A stretch of DNA of 16,547 bases from an uncultured Collinsella sp. (GTDB lineage Bacteria; Actinomycetota; Coriobacteriia; Coriobacteriales; Coriobacteriaceae). Below the pieces are notes generated by a model, which was not told the origin of the DNA, did not search any database, and saw nothing but the letters and a program-made list of their open reading frames with translations. The stretch lies in the NCBI GenBank assembly GCA_900551815.1, contig URXE01000052.1, positions 1 through 16,547 on the forward strand, written 5' to 3'. The translations under genes and the position numbers were made by a program. Every line of letters starts with the position of its first letter. Position 1 is the stretch's first letter. This document shows positions 1 to 5,962 of the stretch, piece by piece.

Positions 1-54
1 GTGTTAGGCGCGCCGCCAGCGTTCATCCTGAGCCAGGATCGAACTCTCCGTCCA
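1..54 (-). rRNA. 16S ribosomal RNA, 5' end only (partial)
   Basis: The minus strand at 47-28 reads AGAGTTCGATCCTGGCTCAG, the universal bacterial 16S 5' motif (primer 27F site, with C in place of one T). It is followed by the conserved GATGAACGCTGGCGGCGCGC. Setting the motif at E. coli position 8 puts the mature 5' end near 54. The gene runs off the left edge, so only about 54 bases are present. The GGCGCGCCTAACAC continuation is common in Actinobacteria and Firmicutes and is compatible with Coriobacteriia, but it is too short for a genus call. Confidence 0.97.
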
Positions 55-529
55 AAATATATGGGCTTCGAGCCCGTCCGGTCCTCTCAGTTCATCGCTG
101 ATCGGTTCCGTTCGATTCATATGGTTTTAGTATAGGAAAAGGAATTTCTCGGGGCCGCCTCTCGGCGGCCTTGCGAAAAACAAATCCAAGTTAGACCATT
201 TCAAATGGTTCGATGTCTGCCCGGATGCGACACTCGAAGTGTCCATCCTCGCAGTATCCGGTTCTCAAGGTGCACGCTTTGCGGTCCATCCGGTTCGACC
301 GGGCCGCGCGGCAAGGAGATATATTGCCAGACCGCGAAGCGATGTGGGACGTCAATTCCACTCTTCACAAGTCCTACACAACTTATCGCTTCCTATATAA
401 GTAATAGAAAGGCTGGTGCAGAAATACTGCGCGTATCAGATGATGACCCTTCGGTTAAGAGATATATAAAGATCGGTCACCTGTAAGCGTTTATCTACCC
501 GCGCTTTTAGCTATGTAAACCAGCGCTTT
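55..529 (-). other. Leader of the rRNA operon (pre-16S region), no gene seen
   Basis: About 475 bases upstream of 16S hold no credible protein gene. On the minus strand I see a 5-bp hairpin (75-63) just before mature 16S, a perfect 7-bp GC-rich hairpin (170-153), a short dyad around 197-211, and at 270-251 the string CCTTGAGAACCGGATACTGC. That string resembles the 'TTTGAAAACT' type conserved near pre-rRNA processing or antitermination regions of Gram-positives. The rRNA promoter should lie in this stretch. Weak candidates are TTTACA (about 519-514) with AGATAA 17 bases downstream, and TTGACG (355-350) without a good -10. None is convincing, so no promoter is placed. Confidence 0.5.
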
Positions 530-571
530 CGATAAAAAAGAGGGAGTGCCGCGCACAGTGCGACACTCCCC
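530..571 (-). terminator. Intrinsic terminator of the infC-rpmI-rplT operon
   Basis: On the minus strand an 11-bp stem (GGGAGTGTCGC paired with GCGGCACTCCC, one T.G wobble, 7-base loop, 570-542) is followed by TCTTTTTT. It begins about 20 bases past the rplT stop. This is a textbook Rho-independent terminator and separates the ribosomal protein operon from the rRNA operon in front of it. Confidence 0.93.
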
Positions 572-591
572 TAGCGATTCAACAGAATCTA

Positions 592-951
592 TTAGGCCTC
601 GAGAGCCTTCTTGGCAATGGCAGCCAGCTCGTTGAAGGACTCGATGTCCTCGTAAGCCATCTGAGCCAGAACCTTGCGGTCGAGCTCGATGCCGGCAACC
701 TTCAGGCCGTGCATGAACTGAGAGTAAGAGATGTCGTTCAGGCGAGCGGCAGCGTTGATGCGGGTGATCCAGAGAGAGCGGATCTCGCGCTTCTTGTTGC
801 GGCGATCACGATACTGATACTGCAGGGAGTGCTGGACCTGCTCTTTAGCATGCTTGTAAGTACGCGAAGCGGCACCGTAGTAACCCTTCGCACGGTGCAT
901 AACGGTACGGCGCTTCTTCTTGGCGGCAACAGCGCGCTTAATACGTGCCAT
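592..951 (-). CDS. rplT: 50S ribosomal protein L20
   Basis: This 119-residue, strongly basic protein starts MARIKRAVAAKKKRRTV and contains the conserved AKGYYGAASRTY, YRDRRNKKREIRSLWI and RINAAAR segments of bacterial L20; the length is normal for the family. L20 binds 23S rRNA early in 50S assembly and, in several bacteria, represses its own operon. The start ATG at 951 has the ribosome binding site TAGGAG about ten bases upstream. It is the last gene of infC-rpmI-rplT, 46 bases after rpmI, with an intrinsic terminator directly downstream. Identity is certain from sequence and gene order. Confidence 0.99.
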   Translation of the reverse strand: MARIKRAVAAKKKRRTVMHRAKGYYGAASRTYKHAKEQVQHSLQYQYRDRRNKKREIRSLWITRINAAARLNDISYSQFMHGLKVAGIELDRKVLAQMAYEDIESFNELAAIAKKALEA

Positions 952-997
952 GTTCTATCAACTCCTAGACGGTAAAACGAAAAACGGGAACGCGAAC

Positions 998-1189
998 TTA
1001 GGCGAGACGCGACTTGATGACCTTGCGGTCGGCAGCGGCGATCTCGGTCTCCTGACGGAAGCCACGCTTACGCTTGGTGGACTTCTTGCTCAGGATGTGG
1101 CTCTTGAAAGCCTTGGCGCGCATAAGCTTGCCGGTGCCAGTCTTGCGGAAACGCTTCTTGGTGCCGCTGTGGGACTTCATCTTAGGCAT
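998..1189 (-). CDS. rpmI: 50S ribosomal protein L35
   Basis: This 63-residue basic protein starts MPKMKSHSGTKKRFRKTGTGK, the signature of bacterial L35, and continues with the conserved AFKSHILSKKSTKRKRGFR. It is a component of the large ribosomal subunit. An AAGGAG ribosome binding site lies six bases before the ATG at 1189. It sits between infC and rplT, the order conserved across most bacteria, so it is translated from the shared mRNA and is expected to follow the L20/IF3 regulation of that operon. Confidence 0.99.
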   Translation of the reverse strand: MPKMKSHSGTKKRFRKTGTGKLMRAKAFKSHILSKKSTKRKRGFRQETEIAAADRKVIKSRLA

Positions 1190-1221
1190 GAAATACTCCT
1201 TAATCGGTTACAGAACACTAG

Positions 1222-1776
1222 TTACTTGGTATCGCTTGCCGCTTTATCCTCATCGAAGGCGCCCTTAATCGGGGCGAGCAGCATAAGCATGTTACGGCCT
1301 TCCATCTTAGGCTTGGACTCGACCGTAGCGTAAGGCTTGAGATCCTCGGCGAGACGCTCGAGAACGTTAAGACCCTGCTCCGGGTGAGCCATCTCACGGC
1401 CGCGGAACATGATGGTGATCTTAACGCGTGCGCCCTTCTTGAGGAAACGCAGAACGTGGCCCTTCTTGGTCTCGTAATCGCCAACGTCGATCTTGGGTCG
1501 GAACTTCATTTCCTTGACCTCGACCTTGGACTGGTTCTTACGAGCGGCCTTAGCCTTCATGGCCTGCTGGTACTTGAACTTACCGTAGTCCATGACCTTG
1601 CAGACCGGCGGCTCCGCGTTGGGAGCGATCTCGACCAGGTCGAGACCCTGATCGTCAGCAACGCGCTGGGCATCGCGGATGGCGAACAGGCCGAGCTGAG
1701 AGCCATCGACGCCAATCAAACGGCACGAAGATGCGGTGATCTCGTCGTTGATGCGGGTGTCATCAGACTTAGCTAT
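1222..1776 (-). CDS. infC: Translation initiation factor IF-3, probable AUA start
   Basis: The protein has both IF3 domains: an N-terminal half with INDEITASSCRLIGVDGSQLG and EIAPNAEPPVCKVMDYGKFKYQ, a lysine-rich linker (KAKAARKNQSKV), and a C-terminal half with MKFRPKIDVGDYETK and ITIMFRGREMAHPEQG. IF3 binds the 30S subunit and rejects wrong initiator tRNA and start codons. The first in-frame ATG is at 1791, but it begins with the Shine-Dalgarno itself (ATGGAGGTAGGG). GGAGG (1789-1785) lies eight bases before an ATA codon at 1776-1774, so I place the start there, giving 184 residues beginning (f)M-A-K-S-D-D. IF3 genes are known for AUU/AUA/AUC starts that allow autoregulation. If ATG 1791 is used, the protein is 189 residues. 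First gene of the operon. Confidence 0.96.
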   Translation of the reverse strand: MAKSDDTRINDEITASSCRLIGVDGSQLGLFAIRDAQRVADDQGLDLVEIAPNAEPPVCKVMDYGKFKYQQAMKAKAARKNQSKVEVKEMKFRPKIDVGDYETKKGHVLRFLKKGARVKITIMFRGREMAHPEQGLNVLERLAEDLKPYATVESKPKMEGRNMLMLLAPIKGAFDEDKAASDTK

Positions 1777-1783
1777 TTTCCCT

Positions 1784-1790
1784 ACCTCCA
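1784..1790 (-). promoter_or_regulatory. Ribosome binding site that sets the infC start at ATA
   Basis: The strong Shine-Dalgarno TGGAGGT covers the bases immediately after the alternative ATG at 1791 and is spaced eight bases from ATA 1776-1774. It therefore cannot serve the ATG but fits the ATA well. Discrimination against such codons by IF3 is the established basis of IF3 autoregulation in E. coli (AUU start); the AUA version here is read from the sequence, the regulation is inference. Confidence 0.75.
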
Positions 1791-1795
1791 TTCAT

Positions 1796-1830
1796 AAAAA
1801 AATAACCCGGCGCTTTTCAGCAACCAGGTC
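1796..1830 (-). promoter_or_regulatory. Terminator-like attenuator in the infC leader
   Basis: On the minus strand ACCTGG pairs with CCGGGT, and an inner TGC/GCG pairing (one bulged T) closes a TGAAAA loop (stem arms about 1829-1824 and 1810-1805). It is followed by TATTTTTTT, ending seven bases before the infC Shine-Dalgarno. A terminator placed before the first gene suggests attenuation. Bacillus subtilis controls this same operon by L20-dependent leader termination. Whether this leader has an L20-binding antiterminator I cannot tell; a second 6-bp hairpin (GGAACC/GGTTCC, 1925-1910) lies upstream. Confidence 0.6.
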
Positions 1831-2177
1831 GTACACGTAGACATCCTCGGTATGAGGAAGGGAATCTAGGTTGTATGACCAGTCAGCTGCTCATTGGCGC
1901 CAAAAGGTGGGAACCCTCAGGTTCCTCTTTAGGGCATTGCGGGAACAACGCCTTGCGAATAATAACACGTACCGCGCGTTATCACATTACGTACACGAAA
2001 AAGGGGGCCTTGACCCCCTTGAACGCTCACTTGCATGTATGGTGCCCGAGGCGAGACTCGAAGGGTCTTCGCTTCGCGAAGCCCCGGGCTTCGGGCGCAT
2101 GGCGCCCTCGCCACGCTCCGCTACAAACAGGCCACAGGCCTGTTTGCTTAACGCTCCGCGCGCTCACGCGAGTTCGG
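1831..2177 (-). other. Spacer between tRNA-Leu and infC: leader, broken tRNA 3' end and hairpins
   Basis: No protein gene is supported here. Reading leftwards from tRNA-Leu, 2177-2063 is a run of four perfect inverted repeats: 2124-2146 (10-bp arms, 3-base loop), 2093-2107, 2078-2092 and 2067-2081. Next comes a second copy of the tRNA 3' end plus terminator (2062-1994), then about 160 bases of infC leader. A TATTAT (about 1968-1963) is a possible -10 for infC, but no good -35 stands upstream. Open reading frames through here on either strand cross the tRNA and the repeats and look spurious. Confidence 0.6.
1994..2062 (-). repeat. Direct repeat copy A: tRNA-Leu 3' end plus terminator
   Basis: These 69 bases match 2178-2245 with a few substitutions and one inserted base. 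On the minus strand the copy holds the last 23 bases of tRNA-Leu, from TTCGAGTCTCGCC to the CCA, then the downstream GGGGG-CCCCC-TTTTT terminator. The remaining 5' part of the tRNA is absent, so this is a tRNA fragment, not a gene. The break lies within the T-arm, a place where tyrosine-recombinase att sites often end. Confidence 0.9.
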
Positions 2178-2245
2178 CACGAAAAAGGGGGCCTTACCCC
2201 CTTGAACACTCACTTGCATGTATGGTGCCCGAGGCGAGACTCGAA
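2178..2245 (-). repeat. Direct repeat copy B: genuine tRNA-Leu 3' end plus terminator
   Basis: This is the intact partner of the repeat at 1994-2062, in the same orientation and separated from it by 115 bases of palindrome-rich sequence. It overlaps the last 23 bases of the functional tRNA-Leu and its terminator. Confidence 0.9.
2181..2206 (-). terminator. Intrinsic terminator of tRNA-Leu
   Basis: On the minus strand AAGGGGG, loop TAAGG, CCCCC and then TTTTTC follow the tRNA CCA end after about 17 bases. A short GC stem plus T-run is a standard Rho-independent terminator. A second copy (loop TCAAGG) sits at about 1998-2021 inside repeat copy A and could act as a backup. Confidence 0.85.
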
Positions 2246-2311
2246 CTCGCACGTTGTTGCCAACGGTGGATTTTGAGTCCACTGCGTCTGCCAATTCCGC
2301 CACTCGGGCAC
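2223..2311 (-). tRNA. tRNA-Leu (anticodon CAA)
   Basis: The minus strand folds as a class II tRNA: acceptor GTGCCCG/CGGGCAC, D-arm with GGCGGAATTGGCAGACGC, anticodon stem GTGGA/TCCAC with loop CTCAAAA (anticodon CAA, reading UUG), a long variable arm CGTTG-GCAA-CAACG, and T-arm GCGAG-TTCGAGT-CTCGC. The CCA end is encoded. The long variable arm confirms leucine over a short-arm isoacceptor. The gene lies 37 bases after the transglutaminase-like gene; a possible extended -10 (TGTGATAAA near 2336-2328) precedes it, without a clear -35. Confidence 0.97.
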
Positions 2312-2348
2312 GTAATGCGTGAGTTAGTTTATCACAGCTTTCTGTTGA

Positions 2349-3782
2349 TTAGTCCGAAAATGGTACTTCGAGCATTTCGATAAGCTCAACCTTGCGCAAC
2401 ATCTCCCGCTTACGACATCCACGTCCGTCAACCGAGGCCTCGCCCATCTGGTTGTCATAGGGGTCCTCGCGCATGCCATCGAAAGCAGGCACAAACTCAG
2501 CCTGGAATCGATTGTTGGCCACCATACGCCACGGATCGAGATTGCCAAAGTAGTGACGACGGCGCCACTCCTCCCCCATCCTGCGTGCCGAGGAACCAAA
2601 CGATACGTCGGCGTTAAGCCAACCGGTCTGTGGCGTATAGAACTCAGCCCAATCGTGCGGCCCCACCGAATCGGGCGCAACATACAGGCCGCTCTGCCAA
2701 CGGGCAGGCACGCCCGCGATGCGGCACATGGTGATAAACGTGAGCGCCATAACGCCGCAATCGCCGCGTAAAGAATGCGCACAGTCGTCGGCAATAGATC
2801 CCAAAAGCAGGTACGGTGGCTGATAGCGATAGTCGATATGCTGTGTCAGGTAATCATAGATAGCACGAGCGCGATCGAGCGGATCCTCGAGCCCGTCAAC
2901 AACACGCTCCGTCAACTGTCGCAGGTACGGCGTAAACGCAATGTGCGGACGGTCCTCGGAAGTGTCCACGGGCAGCGGCGTGTCCATGCACGTATGCGAT
3001 GGGAGCGCGCCACCATAGATATCGCAATAGGCGGCATCTATGTGATAGCGATAGGTCACCGAGAATGAATGTTCAGTCGAAGATGTCCAAGAGGCAGTAC
3101 GAGCCGAAACGTTTTCAGAGGCAACGGTACCCCCCGACGTCATATCGAGAACCTCGATTTGAGACTGTTGACGACAGGCGGCGGCAACGGGCAGCCACGC
3201 GCGAACAGCTTCTCCCTTCAGAGCCCCGGGGACAGACACGGATGCCTTAAGCGTGATGGCGCGAGTCAACCCGTTTTGCGACTCCATCTCCCTGAGCATC
3301 TGGTTACGCAGCGCTATGCCATCCGTAGAATCGGGACGCAGGCCCGGAACCTCCTTGGGATACACGCGAAGCGAATCGAGGAAGTTATCGAGAACAAACA
3401 GCTCGCCATCGATAAAGCGCCAGTCAATTCGCTTACGATTAATCAGGTGATCAAACTGCTCTTCGGTAAACTCAGGCCACTCCTCTCGAATCATCGCAAT
3501 GGCTCGATCACGCGACACCGAAAAATGAAGCGGCGTCTCGAGCATGCGATACCGCTCGGCACGAACACAAGCAGCCAGCGAAGGCTCAGGATTCTGCTCC
3601 AGAAGGCGATCGCAGGCAGCAACAGCCTGCGCCAAATACCCGGCATCCTTGAGACGAAGAATCTCAGGCGGCAGTCCAATATCGAGATGACGAAAATCAT
3701 CACAGCAAACATCAACAGAGCAACCAACAGGACCCTCGTCAATAACCTTCCCATCCGAAGGCAGCACATTAATAACAGCCAT
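2349..3782 (-). CDS. Transglutaminase-like domain protein
   Basis: With the start at 3782 this is a 477-residue protein. The region near residues 335-395 carries the transglutaminase-core (papain-like) triad: Cys342 in RGDCGVMALTFITMCRIAGV, His376 in PHDWAEFY, and Asp392 in GWLNADVSFG. The preceding segment (DPLDRARAIYDYLTQHIDY) is typical of bacterial 'transglutaminase-like superfamily' proteins. About 330 residues upstream match nothing I can name. There is no signal peptide or membrane segment, so a cytoplasmic location is inferred. Members of this superfamily act as proteases, peptidases or amidases more often than as crosslinkers; the substrate is unknown. The ATG at 3782 has GGAG six bases upstream, whereas the upstream ATG at 3818 has no ribosome binding site. 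It appears monocistronic. Confidence 0.85.
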   Translation of the reverse strand: MAVINVLPSDGKVIDEGPVGCSVDVCCDDFRHLDIGLPPEILRLKDAGYLAQAVAACDRLLEQNPEPSLAACVRAERYRMLETPLHFSVSRDRAIAMIREEWPEFTEEQFDHLINRKRIDWRFIDGELFVLDNFLDSLRVYPKEVPGLRPDSTDGIALRNQMLREMESQNGLTRAITLKASVSVPGALKGEAVRAWLPVAAACRQQSQIEVLDMTSGGTVASENVSARTASWTSSTEHSFSVTYRYHIDAAYCDIYGGALPSHTCMDTPLPVDTSEDRPHIAFTPYLRQLTERVVDGLEDPLDRARAIYDYLTQHIDYRYQPPYLLLGSIADDCAHSLRGDCGVMALTFITMCRIAGVPARWQSGLYVAPDSVGPHDWAEFYTPQTGWLNADVSFGSSARRMGEEWRRRHYFGNLDPWRMVANNRFQAEFVPAFDGMREDPYDNQMGEASVDGRGCRKREMLRKVELIEMLEVPFSD

Positions 3783-3889
3783 ACCAAACTCCAAGTCATT
3801 AGAACTCTTGAAGCCCATTGTAGCGAGATAAAAAAGAAAGCCCCAACAAAGGAACCCTCAACACCGACAAACGGTACCTATAAGAATGA

Positions 3890-3976
3890 ATTCAGCCCAG
3901 TAACCCTGCGGCGTTAAACGAAGGAAGCCCCGTCCCCCGGAACTGTTTCCTTGGCGCGACTTCTGGCGAAGCCAGG
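3890..3976. repeat. Tandem intergenic element, copy 1
   Basis: Starts ATTCAGCCCAGTAACCCTG and ends CTTCTGGCGAAGCCAGG, parallel to copy 2 with scattered substitutions. It keeps the internal CTGGC-GAA-GCCAG hairpin and the GCGCGACTT core, but lacks the matching right arm, so it cannot form the long outer stem that copy 2 forms. Confidence 0.88.
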
Positions 3977-3983
3977 GCAATTT

Positions 3984-4072
3984 ATTCAGCCCAGTAACCC
4001 TGTAGCGAGTTAACAAAGGAGGCCCCGTTTCCCCGGAGCTGATTCCGTCGCGCGACTTCTGGCAAAGCCAGG
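3984..4072. repeat. Tandem intergenic element, copy 2
   Basis: Starts ATTCAGCCCAGTAACCCTG and ends CTTCTGGCAAAGCCAGG, separated from copy 1 by seven bases. Its GGAGGCCCCGTTTCCCC (4018-4034) is the left arm of a long palindrome completed at 4095-4111. Confidence 0.88.
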
Positions 4073-4111
4073 TGAGCGCGAGGGAAACAGCGTAGGGGAA
4101 ACGGGGCCTCC
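4015..4111 (-). terminator. Long branched hairpin after fba, possible terminator
   Basis: The arms 4018-4034 and 4095-4111 are a perfect 17-bp inverted repeat around a 60-base interior. The interior can itself fold (CGCGC with GCGCG, then CTGGC-TTT-GCCAG on the minus strand). On the minus strand the stem is followed by TTTGTTAAC, a weak T-tract, 22 bases after the fba stop. It may terminate fba, but the size and repeat membership make it unlike an ordinary terminator. Confidence 0.6.
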
Positions 4112-4132
4112 GGCGGGAAGTTAAACCGCTAC

Positions 4133-4999
4133 TTACGCCTTGTTGACGGAGCCAAACTCCTCCATGAGCTCCTTGGTGCGGGCAACAATGTTGTCGCGAC
4201 CAGGCTTGAGGAGCTTGCGGGGGTCAAAGCCCTTGCCCTGCTGATCCTTGCCAGCCTCGATGTACTCGCGGACGCCCTTGGCGAAGACGAGCTGCAGGTC
4301 GGTGTTGACGTTGATCTTGGAGATGCCCAGGGAGATGGCCTTCTTGATCTGATCCTCGGGGATGCCGGTACCACCGTGCAGAACGAGGGGCAGGTCGCCG
4401 GTCTGAGCCTTAATCTCGCCCAGACGCTCGAAGGAAAGGCCAGCCCAGTCGGCGGGATACACGCCGTGGATGTTGCCGATGCCGCAGGCGAGGAAGTCGA
4501 CGCCCAGGTCAGCAATCTGCTTGCACTCAGCAGGATCAGCGAGCTCGCCGCTGGAGGTCACGCCGTCCTCGGTGCCGCCGATGCCGCCGACCTCGGCCTC
4601 GATGGACATACCCTTGGAGTGGGCAAGCTCAACGAGCTCCTTGGTGCGGTCGAGGTTAAGCTGGAAGGTCTCCTCGTGAGAGCCGTCATACATGATGGAC
4701 GTGAAGCCGGCCTCGATGCACTTGAAGCAGTCCTCGTAAGAACCGTGATCGAGGTGAAGGGCAACGGGAACGGTAACGCCCGTGGCCTCGACGGCAGCCT
4801 TGACCATGTCGGCGCAGACCTTGAAACCGCCCATCCACTTAGCGGCACCAGCGGTGCACTGAAGGATCAGCGGAGACTTGGCCTCCTCGGCGGCCTGGAG
4901 AATAGCCAGGGTCCACTCGAGGTTGTTGGTGTTGAAGGCACCGAGACCGTACTTGCCGGCCTCGGCCTTCTTGAGCATGTCTGCTGCGTTGACGAGCAT
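4133..4999 (-). CDS. fba: Class II fructose-1,6-bisphosphate aldolase
   Basis: This 288-residue enzyme cleaves fructose 1,6-bisphosphate to dihydroxyacetone phosphate and glyceraldehyde 3-phosphate in cytosolic glycolysis and gluconeogenesis. Visible class II features are Asp84 and the zinc ligand His85 in LHLDHGS, EAEVGGIGGTEDG (134-146) for the zinc/active-site loop, the zinc ligand His178 in GIGNIHGVY, His208 in VLHGGTGIP, and the phosphate-binding ISKINVNTDLQ. Its length is close to that of B. subtilis FbaA. A longer frame reaches 5095, but AGGAGG seven bases before ATG 4999 fixes the start at MLVNAADMLK. Tagatose-bisphosphate aldolase is a close relative, yet a single housekeeping copy with its own promoter favours fructose-bisphosphate aldolase. 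Confidence 0.96.
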   Translation of the reverse strand: MLVNAADMLKKAEAGKYGLGAFNTNNLEWTLAILQAAEEAKSPLILQCTAGAAKWMGGFKVCADMVKAAVEATGVTVPVALHLDHGSYEDCFKCIEAGFTSIMYDGSHEETFQLNLDRTKELVELAHSKGMSIEAEVGGIGGTEDGVTSSGELADPAECKQIADLGVDFLACGIGNIHGVYPADWAGLSFERLGEIKAQTGDLPLVLHGGTGIPEDQIKKAISLGISKINVNTDLQLVFAKGVREYIEAGKDQQGKGFDPRKLLKPGRDNIVARTKELMEEFGSVNKA

Positions 5000-5039
5000 A
5001 AAAGAAACCTCCTGTAAGGTTGCTCCGATAACGCCTGTG

Positions 5040-5067
5040 ATTTTACCACGGCGCACCCGAGCATAAA
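5040..5067 (-). promoter_or_regulatory. Likely fba promoter (extended -10)
   Basis: On the minus strand TGGTAAAAT (5048-5040) is an extended -10, and TTTATG (5067-5062) is a weak -35 at 16-base spacing. The start would fall about 35 bases before the fba ATG. A dyad TTCGT-(6)-ACGAA lies just upstream (about 5086-5071) and could bind a regulator; that part is inference. Confidence 0.55.
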
Positions 5068-5194
5068 CGTTCGTTTGTTCACGAATATCGTCCAAACAGA
5101 CTTTTTTGACCGTTTGCCCTACGAAATTGGCCCGTTGGGGAAAAATAGCTTGACGTTTGGACGCTTCTCGTGCTTCAAAAAGCCGACTATTAAG

Positions 5195-5878
5195 CTACAC
5201 CTGCATGAAAGGGTTCTGCATGAGCTCGCGTGCCATGGTGGTCGAATCGCCATGGCCGGTTAGGCAAACGGTATCGGGCGGGAGAAGCCGGGCGAGCTTG
5301 GAGAGCGAGCGCAGAATCGCCGCCTCGTCTCCTCCAGAAAGATCGGTGCGGCCGTGCCCACCCGGAAACAGGGTGTCGCCCACAAAGGCAATGTTCCCCT
5401 GCTCGGTGGCGGCAAACAAGACGATTCCGCCCGGCGTATGCCCTGGTGTCTCGATCACCTGCAGGCAGATATCGCCCACCTCGATAGCATCGCCCTCGGC
5501 GAGCAGGCACGTCGGCTCGCCCGGATCGGGCGTCTCAATGCCCCACATAGCTCGCTGTTCCTCGATGTTCGCATGCGGCACCGCCACATCCTTAGCACAC
5601 AGCTCATACTGGCAGCCCTCGCCAACGGTGGTTCGCACGCCGGCAACACCACCAACATGATCGGCATGGCCATGAGTGCATACGGCGCCAAGCACGCGTA
5701 CGCCGGGATGTTCGGCTCGAATATGCTCCACCAGGCGCTCGCCTTCCCATGCGGGGTCGATAATCACGCACTCATTGTCCGAGATAAGAGCATAGCTATT
5801 GGTCTGAATGGGACCGTTTACGAGCGTCTCGATCTTGACCGATCCCTTGGGAGTTACATCCAAGGACACAGTACTCAT
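5195..5878 (-). CDS. MBL-fold metallo-hydrolase, glyoxalase II-like
   Basis: This 227-residue protein has the dizinc metallo-beta-lactamase site: THGHADH (68-74, ligands His69, His71, Asp73, His74), His147 in ETPGHTPGG, Asp168 in FVGDTLF, and His209 in TGHGDST. The family includes hydroxyacylglutathione hydrolases and other thioester or ester hydrolases. It lacks the C-terminal domain of true glyoxalase II, so the substrate is unknown. It is cytoplasmic, with no signal peptide. The ATG at 5878 follows GGAGAGGG at good spacing. It is the last gene behind rel, 84 bases downstream, in the neighbourhood where many Firmicutes also carry an MBL hydrolase near recJ-rel. No clear terminator follows it. 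Confidence 0.88.
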   Translation of the reverse strand: MSTVSLDVTPKGSVKIETLVNGPIQTNSYALISDNECVIIDPAWEGERLVEHIRAEHPGVRVLGAVCTHGHADHVGGVAGVRTTVGEGCQYELCAKDVAVPHANIEEQRAMWGIETPDPGEPTCLLAEGDAIEVGDICLQVIETPGHTPGGIVLFAATEQGNIAFVGDTLFPGGHGRTDLSGGDEAAILRSLSKLARLLPPDTVCLTGHGDSTTMARELMQNPFMQV

Positions 5879-5898
5879 GTCCCTCTCCTCTCTATAGA

Positions 5899-5926
5899 AC
5901 TCGAGGCATCAAACGATGCCTCGAGT
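5899..5926 (-). other. Perfect 12-bp hairpin between rel and the MBL gene
   Basis: ACTCGAGGCATC and its exact complement flank a 4-base loop. The downstream bases on the minus strand are TTCTATAGAG, not a T-run, so it is not a good intrinsic terminator. It may protect or process the mRNA between the two cistrons, or weaken read-through. Confidence 0.7.
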
Positions 5927-5962
5927 GTAGCGAATATCGATAATGTGGCACGTTCGTCGCGA

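Larger units (their letters stand above)
3783..4132 (-). other. Spacer between fba and the transglutaminase-like gene, filled by repeats
   Basis: About 350 bases with no credible gene. Two imperfect tandem copies of an ~88-base element occupy most of it, and the fba-proximal one sits inside a long hairpin that may terminate fba. The 110 bases next to the transglutaminase-like gene (3783-3889) should contain its promoter, but I see no clear -35/-10 pair. Confidence 0.6.

Noticed and set aside
350..355. TTGACG as the -35 of an rRNA promoter
   Set aside because: No acceptable -10 occurs at 16-18 bases; the nearest A/T-rich block is 23 bases away.
205..486. Plus-strand frames in the rRNA leader
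   Set aside because: They overlap pre-rRNA leader sequence, have no ribosome binding site that I can see and match no protein family.
1994..2062. A second tRNA-Leu gene
   Set aside because: Only 23 bases of the 3' end are present; D-arm and anticodon arm are missing.
1994..2245. CRISPR array from the direct repeats
   Set aside because: Only two copies, about 68 bp each, with a tRNA end inside and one 115-base interval; no cas genes. The repeats at 3890-4072 are likewise two long copies with a 7-base gap.
1871..2383. Plus-strand frames across the tRNA-Leu region
   Set aside because: They translate the antisense of a tRNA, its duplicated 3' end and the palindromes, which explains their repeated peptide segments.
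3069..3917. Plus-strand frame of 282 codons
   Set aside because: It is antisense to the transglutaminase-like gene, lacks a recognisable domain, and has arginine/asparagine-rich low-complexity composition.
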